This document shows positions 58,246 to 64,000 of a stretch of 64,000 bases of DNA, in pieces. Source of the stretch: an uncultured bacterium (GTDB lineage Bacteria > Bacteroidota > Rhodothermia > Rhodothermales > Rubricoccaceae); NCBI GenBank assembly GCA_947493945.1, contig CANLSR010000003.1, positions 124,001 to 188,000 on the forward strand, given 5' to 3'. The notes beneath the pieces are model-generated. The model saw only the letters and a program-made list of their open reading frames with translations, searched no databases and was not told where the DNA came from. Numbering within the stretch: position 1 is the stretch's first letter; the number at the start of each line of letters is the position of its first letter. The translations under genes and the position numbers were made by a program.

Positions 58246-58773
58246 TCAGGCGACGAGCGGGTAGCCGGCGTCGCGCGGGTGGATCGCCCGCACCTCGGCC
58301 GGCCACGCGATGCCGAACGCCGGATCGTCCCAGCGGACGCCCCGGCCGGCCTCGGGCACATAGGGCGTCGTGATGGTGTAGAGCACCTCGGCCGCGTCCT
58401 CCAGCGTTAGGAAGCCGTGGGCGCAGCCTTCGGGGATCCACAGCGCCGCGCCGTTGTCGGCCGAGAGCGTTTGGCCGTGCCACTGGCGGAACGTCTCGGA
58501 GCCAGGGCGAAGGTCGAGGCACACGTCCCAGATGGCTCCGCGCGTGCAGCGCACCAGCTTGGCCTCGGCGTGAGGCGCCGCCTGGAAATGCATCCCGCGC
58601 AGCGTGCCCCGGACGTGGTTGTACGACGTCGAGCACTGCGCCACGCGTCCGTCGAGCCCCGCCGCCGCCAGCTCGGCGCCGTCCCAGGTGCGCGCAAAGT
58701 GGCCCCGGTCGTCCGCGTGCCGCTCGGGGCGGACGACGACGCAGCCGGGAATGGAGGTGGGCTGGAGGTTCAC
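58246..58773 (-). CDS. rfbC: dTDP-4-dehydrorhamnose 3,5-epimerase family protein
   Basis: VAQCSTSYNHVRGTLRGMHFQAAPHAEAKLVRCTRGAIWDVCLDLRPGSETFRQWHGQTLSADNGAALWIPEGCAHGFLTLEDAAEVLYTIT. Confidence 0.95.
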   Translation of the reverse strand: MNLQPTSIPGCVVVRPERHADDRGHFARTWDGAELAAAGLDGRVAQCSTSYNHVRGTLRGMHFQAAPHAEAKLVRCTRGAIWDVCLDLRPGSETFRQWHGQTLSADNGAALWIPEGCAHGFLTLEDAAEVLYTITTPYVPEAGRGVRWDDPAFGIAWPAEVRAIHPRDAGYPLVA

Positions 58774-58828
58774 GGTTCAGGGTTCGCGGTCTGGACCCTC
58801 CGCGCCGCTAGTGCAGAACTCAAGTTGG

Positions 58829-58940
58829 TGTCATCCTGAGCGAACGCGAAGGATCTCAACTCGGCCTCTCAGCCCGTCGGCACCGGCCCCAACGGCTTGA
58901 GGGGTTGGCGCTGAGATCCTTCGGCAAGCTCAGGATGACA
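58829..58940. repeat. REP-like inverted repeat pair TGTCATCCTGAGC..CGAAGGATCTCA
   Basis: Left arm 58829-58860, right arm 58911-58940; long near-perfect complementarity around about 50 nt. Confidence 0.85.
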
Positions 58941-59079
58941 AGAGGGGCGGACAGCATTCCGAACTGTGCGCTGGCGGAGCGCGTCGCCGGTCGGGAGACG
59001 CCTTGCATGGGAGCGCTCAGTTGAGGGCCGGACGCGGTCTCCTCGTCCTCGAACGGCGGACGGCGACCCCTGGACCTCC

Positions 59080-60381
59080 TCAAAACACCTCGACGGACGG
59101 GATCGGGACGACGAACTGGCCGCCCCACTCGCGGACGTGGCTCATCTGGGCCGCGATCTCGTCGCGGAGGTTCCACGGCAGGATCAGGACGTAGTCGGGC
59201 CGGGTCTCGGCGATGCGCGACGGGTCGTAGACCGGCAGCCGGGCGCCGGGCGTCCAGGTGCCCTGCTTGTACGGGTTGCGGTCGACGGTGTAGTCCACCA
59301 GGTCGGTGCGGATGCCGCAGGCGTTGAGCAGCGTGTTGCCCTTGCCGGGCGCGCCGTAGCCCACGACGGTCCGGCCCCGGCGGCGGGCGTCGATCAGGAA
59401 GTCGAGCAGGCCGCGCTTGGCCGCGCGCACGCGCTCGGCGAAGGCCGCGTAGGTCGCCAGGTCGTCGACGCCCCAGGCCTGCTCGCGCGCCGCCAGCTGG
59501 CGGGCGCGGTCGGTGACGGGCTTGCTCGCGTCGGACGCGTGGCGGGCGTAGAGCCGCAGCGATCCGCCGTGCGTCGGCAGCGTCTCGACGTCGAACAGCA
59601 CCAGCCCGTGGCGCGCGAACACGCGCTCGGCGGCGGTAAACGAGAAGTACGAAAAGTGCTCGTGGTAGATCGTGTCGAACTGGTTGCCGTCGATGAGCTC
59701 CACCAGGTGCGGAAACTCGACCGTGGCCACGCCGCGCTCGGCCAGCAGCACCGCCAGCCCGGCAACGAAGCTGTTGAGGTGGGGCGTGTGGGCCAGCACG
59801 TTGTTGGCCGCGATCACGTCGGCCACGATGCCCTCGGCACGCATCCGCTCCGCTTCCTCCTGGCCGAAGAACGCAACCCGCGTCGGCACGCCGCGCTGGC
59901 GGGCGGCGTCGGCGACGTTGGCGGCCGGCTCGATGCCTAGGCAGGGAATGCCGCGCGCGACGGCGTGCTGGAGCAGGTAGCCGTCGTTGGAGGCGATCTC
60001 CACCATCAGGCTTTCCGGCCCGAGCCTGAACCGCTCGGCCACGTCGTCCACGTAGCGCCGGGCGTGCGCCACCCACGAGTCGGAGTAGGACGAGAAGTAG
60101 GCGTACTCGCCCTCAAAGATGGCCTCGGGCGGCACCACCGCGTCGATCTGGACCAGCGCGCACTCGTGGCAGACGAACGCGTGCAGCGGGTAGAACGTCT
60201 CGCCCTCGCCCAGCTGGTCGGGCCGGACCACGTTCTGGCACGGCGGGCTGAGGCCCAGGTCCACCACCGAGAACCGCAGCGGCGCCCCGCACGAGCGGCA
60301 CGGGAAGCCCTGGTCGGGCACCTCGGCCGGCAAGGCGGCGGGCGTCCCGTCGGGGCGGGCCGGAACGTTGAGGGTCGGCAT
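59080..60381 (-). CDS. Sugar C-methyltransferase-like protein (zinc-binding N-terminus, SAM MTase, C-terminal domain)
   Basis: CRSCGAPLRFSVVDLGLSPPCQN...HAFVCHECALVQID zinc module; LMVEIASNDGYLLQHAVARGIPCLGIEPAANVA; VVGYGAPGKGNTLLNACGI. Confidence 0.92.
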   Translation of the reverse strand: MPTLNVPARPDGTPAALPAEVPDQGFPCRSCGAPLRFSVVDLGLSPPCQNVVRPDQLGEGETFYPLHAFVCHECALVQIDAVVPPEAIFEGEYAYFSSYSDSWVAHARRYVDDVAERFRLGPESLMVEIASNDGYLLQHAVARGIPCLGIEPAANVADAARQRGVPTRVAFFGQEEAERMRAEGIVADVIAANNVLAHTPHLNSFVAGLAVLLAERGVATVEFPHLVELIDGNQFDTIYHEHFSYFSFTAAERVFARHGLVLFDVETLPTHGGSLRLYARHASDASKPVTDRARQLAAREQAWGVDDLATYAAFAERVRAAKRGLLDFLIDARRRGRTVVGYGAPGKGNTLLNACGIRTDLVDYTVDRNPYKQGTWTPGARLPVYDPSRIAETRPDYVLILPWNLRDEIAAQMSHVREWGGQFVVPIPSVEVF

Positions 60382-60383
60382 GG

Positions 60384-61454
60384 CTAGGCGCTGGCGACGA
60401 GCGTGGGCGCGGCCGAGGCGTGGTCCGCGAGCGCCGTCCACCGCAGGTCGGCGCCGAGCTGGCCCGACTCGATCAGCGAGCGCAGGCGGGCGACGCGCGA
60501 GTAGCGCGGCCCCTCGAACACGGCCGGCGACAGACCCCGCCCGGCGAGGGCGTCGCGCACCTCGCGCACGCCGTCGCGGACCGTCCACGCCGGCCGCCAG
60601 CCGGGCAGGCGCTCGGCGATCTTGGCGAAGCTGACGCGGTAGGAGCGCGCGTCGGGCGAGGCGCCGTCCGCCAGCGTGACGCGGCAGCCGCCCACCTCCT
60701 CCCCCACGATGCGCGCGAGGTCTCGGATCTGGTAGTTCTCGCCCTCGCGGCCCACGTTGAACGCCTGGTCGTGGACGGCCTCTCGCGGCGCCTCCAGCAC
60801 CGCCAACACCGCGTGGCACGCGTCCTGAACATGAACGAGTGGCCGCCACGGCGTCCCGTCGCTGGTCATGCGAACCGCGCCGGTCGCGACCGCCCACGCC
60901 GTCAAGCTGTTGATGACCAGGTCGAATCTCAGCCTCGGGCTGACGCCGTAGACAGTCGCGTTGCGGAGGCACACCGGCGAGAACGCGTCCGACGCGAGCG
61001 CCCGGATGCCGGCCTCGGCGTCCACCTTGGCGCGGCCGTAGGGCGTCACGGGGTTGAATCCCGCCTCTTCGGTCACGGCGTCCTGGCCGGCTGCGCCGTA
61101 CAGGCTGCACGACGACGCGAACACGAACCGCCGCGCGCCGGCCTCGCGCGCCAGCGCCGCCAGCCGCACGCTGGCGCCCGCGTTCACGCGGTCGGTCAGG
61201 CCGGGGTCGAGGTCTCCTAGCGGGTCGTTCGACAGGTTGGCCAGGTGGACCACGGCGTCGAACCCGGCCACGTCCATGACCCCGGCGTCGCGGATGTCGA
61301 GGCGGCGCGACGGTGGCGCGGGCGGCTGGTCCCCGAACTCACAGGCCGAGAACCAGCCCGAGTCCAGGCCGATCACGTCGTGGCCAGCCTCTTGGAGAAC
61401 GGGGCCGAGGACCGCCCCGATGTACCCGTCGTGGCCGGTAAGGAGGATGCGCAT
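60384..61454 (-). CDS. NAD-dependent epimerase/dehydratase (extended SDR)
   Basis: MRILLTGHDGYIGAVLGPVLQEAGHDVIGLDSGWF; VFASSCSLYG; YGRAKVDAE. Confidence 0.95.
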   Translation of the reverse strand: MRILLTGHDGYIGAVLGPVLQEAGHDVIGLDSGWFSACEFGDQPPAPPSRRLDIRDAGVMDVAGFDAVVHLANLSNDPLGDLDPGLTDRVNAGASVRLAALAREAGARRFVFASSCSLYGAAGQDAVTEEAGFNPVTPYGRAKVDAEAGIRALASDAFSPVCLRNATVYGVSPRLRFDLVINSLTAWAVATGAVRMTSDGTPWRPLVHVQDACHAVLAVLEAPREAVHDQAFNVGREGENYQIRDLARIVGEEVGGCRVTLADGASPDARSYRVSFAKIAERLPGWRPAWTVRDGVREVRDALAGRGLSPAVFEGPRYSRVARLRSLIESGQLGADLRWTALADHASAAPTLVASA

Positions 61455-61555
61455 GGAGAGAGGAGGAGTTCCACGTCCTCCTTAGCCAACGCCGTTCCAG
61501 TCGTCCAAGGCCGCCGGGGCTGGCGCCCACGGCGCCCACCCGGGGCACAAACGAA

Positions 61556-61588
61556 ACGGGGCCGTCCGGAATCACCGGACGGCCCCGT
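61556..61588 (-). terminator. Hairpin ACGGGGCCGTCCGG / CCGGACGGCCCCGT
   Basis: Perfect 14-bp stem, 5-nt loop, followed on the minus strand by TTCGTTTGTG; downstream of 61611-61901. Confidence 0.8.
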
Positions 61589-61610
61589 CGGAGCGTGCCA
61601 GGAGTGTGCC

Positions 61611-61901
61611 CTAGACGCGCGAGATGTGCACCTCGTACATATCGCCTTCGGCGCGCCGGCTGTTCACCTTGTGCTCGCCGTCGAAGTTCCGCCGCATGTA
61701 GTTGCGGACGCCCTGGACTTCGTTCTTGCTTGCCTGGAAGGCCAGCACGCTGTCCTTCTTCAGACTGTCGAACTGGTCGCCGATGGGAGAATACTTGCTG
61801 CGCCGCGTTCCCTTGACGCTTCGGCGCTCCGATGCCTCCTTCTCCGAGATCGTCTCGAAGTCGAAGTCGGTGTTCTTGCGGCTGGATTTCGTTTTTGCCA
61901 T
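61611..61901 (-). CDS. Small basic/charged hypothetical protein (96 aa)
   Basis: MAKTKSSRKNTDFDFETISEKEASERRSVKGTRRSKYSPIGDQFDSLKKDSVLAFQASKNEVQGVRNYMRRNFDGEHKVNSRRAEGDMYEVHISRV; own terminator and long upstream gap. Confidence 0.8.
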   Translation of the reverse strand: MAKTKSSRKNTDFDFETISEKEASERRSVKGTRRSKYSPIGDQFDSLKKDSVLAFQASKNEVQGVRNYMRRNFDGEHKVNSRRAEGDMYEVHISRV

Positions 61902-62299
61902 GACCTTGATAAGGATGAAGTGTGGAAGGCATCTGCGCCCTCGCGGTTCCTACTATCCACCCGCGGCGCGCGTCGTTCCCTTTGGTGTGTCAATAATTGT
62001 CTCGCTCAGCACTGTAAGGTTCGGCCGGGTTGACCCACCCCGTCTACCCGCGAGGTATTGCCTGCCGAGGGCGTCCGCGCGCAGACGACGCAATTCGCAA
62101 CCGCAGCGGACCTGTCCTGGACCGCCCGAAGCTGCACCGGAACCAGCGGGCCGACCTTTCCGCCAGTCTGCGGCCAGGACACGTGACCACGCACCGCCCG
62201 GACCCGCGACACAGCCCTCCAGAGCTTTCTCCCCGTCGGAGCCTTTTGCGAGGATGCCCCCCGCGTGAGACGCCCGCGTGAGACGTGCCGGCGCGTCCG

Positions 62300-63004
62300 C
62301 TACCCGAACAGCGCGTCTTCGAGCTGGCGGACGCGCTCGTCGTCGCGGACGACCTGGGCCTCGGGCGTCTCGGCCGGCTTCCGCGTGGTCTCGGGACGGC
62401 TCGTCGCCTCGGCCTCCGCCGCCGCCAGCCGCTCGGCCTCTTGCTCGGCGGCGATCTCAGCCACGATCATGTCCTGGAACGGCTCCTGCGCGCGCGCGAA
62501 CATGACGTGCGGCTCCTCGACGGGCGCGCCAGCCTTCTGGCGCTGGCGGTAGAGCTTGAGGCAGCCGTTCCACAGCGCCCGCCGCAGCCCCCACTTGTCG
62601 ACGGAGTACGAGCCCGACTTGCGCGTGCCGGCCGCGTTGACCCAGTTGAGCTGGACGTAGAGCTTGGGCGCCGGGCCGCTGGTCTTCTCGCGCAGCGACA
62701 GGCCCACGACGCCGGTGTTGCTCCAGGCCTTGCGCGGCTTGGTCGGCGCGTCGGGGATGGACGCCAGGAGCTGGTCGCGGTAGGCGAAGGCCGCCTCCAG
62801 CGCCGCGTCGGAGTCGTCGTAGCGGGCGTCGGCGAAAAACTTGGACTGGCGCTCGCCGTCGCGCCGGGCGCGGACCTGCCAGCCGTGCGTCGGGTGCCGG
62901 CCGGGGTGCTCGTCGGACGGCTCGATGTCGATCCGCGTGATGTGGTGAAGCCGGCGGAGGCCGCCGGAGGGGCGCCCCGTGGCGCCAGATGTCTCAAGTT
63001 CCAT
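62300..63004 (-). CDS. Putative AP2/ERF-like DNA-binding domain protein
   Basis: HGWQVRARRDGERQSKFFADARYDDSDAALEAAFAYRDQLLA ... SNTGVVGLSLREKTSGPAPKLYVQLNWVNAAGTRKSGSYSVDKWGLRRAL resembles two AP2-like units. Confidence 0.7.
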   Translation of the reverse strand: MELETSGATGRPSGGLRRLHHITRIDIEPSDEHPGRHPTHGWQVRARRDGERQSKFFADARYDDSDAALEAAFAYRDQLLASIPDAPTKPRKAWSNTGVVGLSLREKTSGPAPKLYVQLNWVNAAGTRKSGSYSVDKWGLRRALWNGCLKLYRQRQKAGAPVEEPHVMFARAQEPFQDMIVAEIAAEQEAERLAAAEAEATSRPETTRKPAETPEAQVVRDDERVRQLEDALFG

Positions 63005-63052
63005 CAGGTCGGGGAGGCAGACAGCTCGGCGCGGACGGCCGGTAGCGTCGTG

Positions 63053-63328
63053 CTAGCGGGCGACGCCCGGCGCCACGGCCTCGACGCGCGTGACCTCGGG
63101 GACGGCACGCCGGATGGCCTGCTCGATGCCCGCGCGCAGCGTCATCATGCTCATCGGGCACGTGCCGCACGCGCCCAGGAGCGCTAGCTCGACGACCATG
63201 TCGTCGGTGACGTTCTCGAGTCGCACGCTGCCGCCGTCGGCCATCAGGTACGGCCGGATGGAGTCGAGGGTGTCCTCGATCCGCTGGCGGAGCTCGGGGT
63301 CAGCAGGGTCGAGGGTGGCGTGGGCCAT
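63053..63328 (-). CDS. NifU-like C-terminal domain Fe-S scaffold protein
   Basis: RIEDTLDSIRPYLMADGGSVRLENVTDDMVVELALLGACGTCPMSMMTLRAGIEQAIRRAVPEV (CxxC). Confidence 0.96.
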   Translation of the reverse strand: MAHATLDPADPELRQRIEDTLDSIRPYLMADGGSVRLENVTDDMVVELALLGACGTCPMSMMTLRAGIEQAIRRAVPEVTRVEAVAPGVAR

Positions 63329-63426
63329 ATCCGCAAAGGGTGAGCCCGAAGATACGACGGGCGGGGTCGACAAAGAGAGCGTGGGAAGAGAACGGAGCGG
63401 CCGGTGCGCTCCTGTCCGGGCTTCGT

Positions 63427-63999
63427 CTACTTGTAGAGAATCTCGATGGGCTGGGTGGGCGGCTGCTCCGCCGTGCGCCGCTCGACCTCGGCGGCGGTGC
63501 GCTGGGCCATCTCCACGAAGGCCTGGGCCGACGCGCTCTCGGGCTCGGCCAGCACGATGGGCGTGCCCTGGTCGCCGGCCTCGCGCGTGGCCTGCTCGAT
63601 GGGCACCGCGCCCAGCACCGGCACGTCGAGCTCGGCCGCCAGCCGCTGGGCGCCGCCCTCACCGAACAGGTAGTACTTGCGGTCGGGCAGGTCGGGCGGC
63701 GTAAAGTAAGCCATGTTCTCGACCACGCCCAGGACGGGCACGTGGACGTTCTCGAACATCTTGACCGCCTTGCGCGCGTCCGCCAGCGCCACGTCCTGAG
63801 GCGTCGAGACGACCACGGCGCCCGTCAGCGGGACCGTCTGGACGATGGTGAGCTGGATGTCGCCCGTGCCCGGCGGCAGGTCCAGCACCAACGTGTCGAG
63901 CTCGCCCCAGGCGGCCTGGCCCAAGAACTGGCGGACGGCGCTGGACACCATCGGCCCGCGCCAGATCACCGCTCGCGCGTCGTCCACCAGGAAGCCCAT
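63427..63999 (-). CDS. Mrp/NBP35-family P-loop ATPase, C-terminal part (runs off right edge)
   Basis: LGELDTLVLDLPPGTGDIQLTIVQTVPLTGAVVVSTPQDVALADARKAVKMFENVHVPVLGVVENMAYF. Confidence 0.95.
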   Translation of the reverse strand: MGFLVDDARAVIWRGPMVSSAVRQFLGQAAWGELDTLVLDLPPGTGDIQLTIVQTVPLTGAVVVSTPQDVALADARKAVKMFENVHVPVLGVVENMAYFTPPDLPDRKYYLFGEGGAQRLAAELDVPVLGAVPIEQATREAGDQGTPIVLAEPESASAQAFVEMAQRTAAEVERRTAEQPPTQPIEILYK

Positions 64000-64000
64000 C

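Overview
This is a very GC-rich bacterial chromosomal window. Protein content and promoter-like motifs suggest Bacteroidota/Rhodothermota (Rhodothermales-like), but this is inference and I ran no search. It is mostly housekeeping genes: a partial PBP1A, ftsX, atpDC, thiL, anmK, miaB / sigma-54 activator / lptE, ribE/ribD, a Do-type protease, dtd, rdgB, rpsU, smpB, mqnA-like, rplS-trmD-rimM-rpsP-ffh, M16 peptidases, a deoxysugar cluster, and NifU/Mrp at the right edge. The main accessory locus is a compact heme-uptake operon (HmuR-HmuY-HmuT-HmuU-small CxxC protein-HmuV-HmuS-e(P4)-type phosphatase), divergent from a heme-dioxygenase (TDO-like) gene. The most notable observations are: (1) ribosomal protein bS16 fused to a long Ala/Glu-rich tail ending in a helix-hairpin-helix-like module; (2) a dispersed family of near-identical inverted repeats built on CCGCTGGCGG/CCGCCAGCGG; (3) an AT-rich dyad just upstream of the heme receptor; (4) a small uncharacterised CxxC protein translationally coupled to the heme ABC transporter; (5) an 8x heptanucleotide repeat abutting the rdgB start; (6) recurring TAnnTTnG promoter -7-like motifs. 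No tRNA, rRNA, CRISPR array, prophage or transposase was recognised. All calls are by eye from the sequence and the ORF track.
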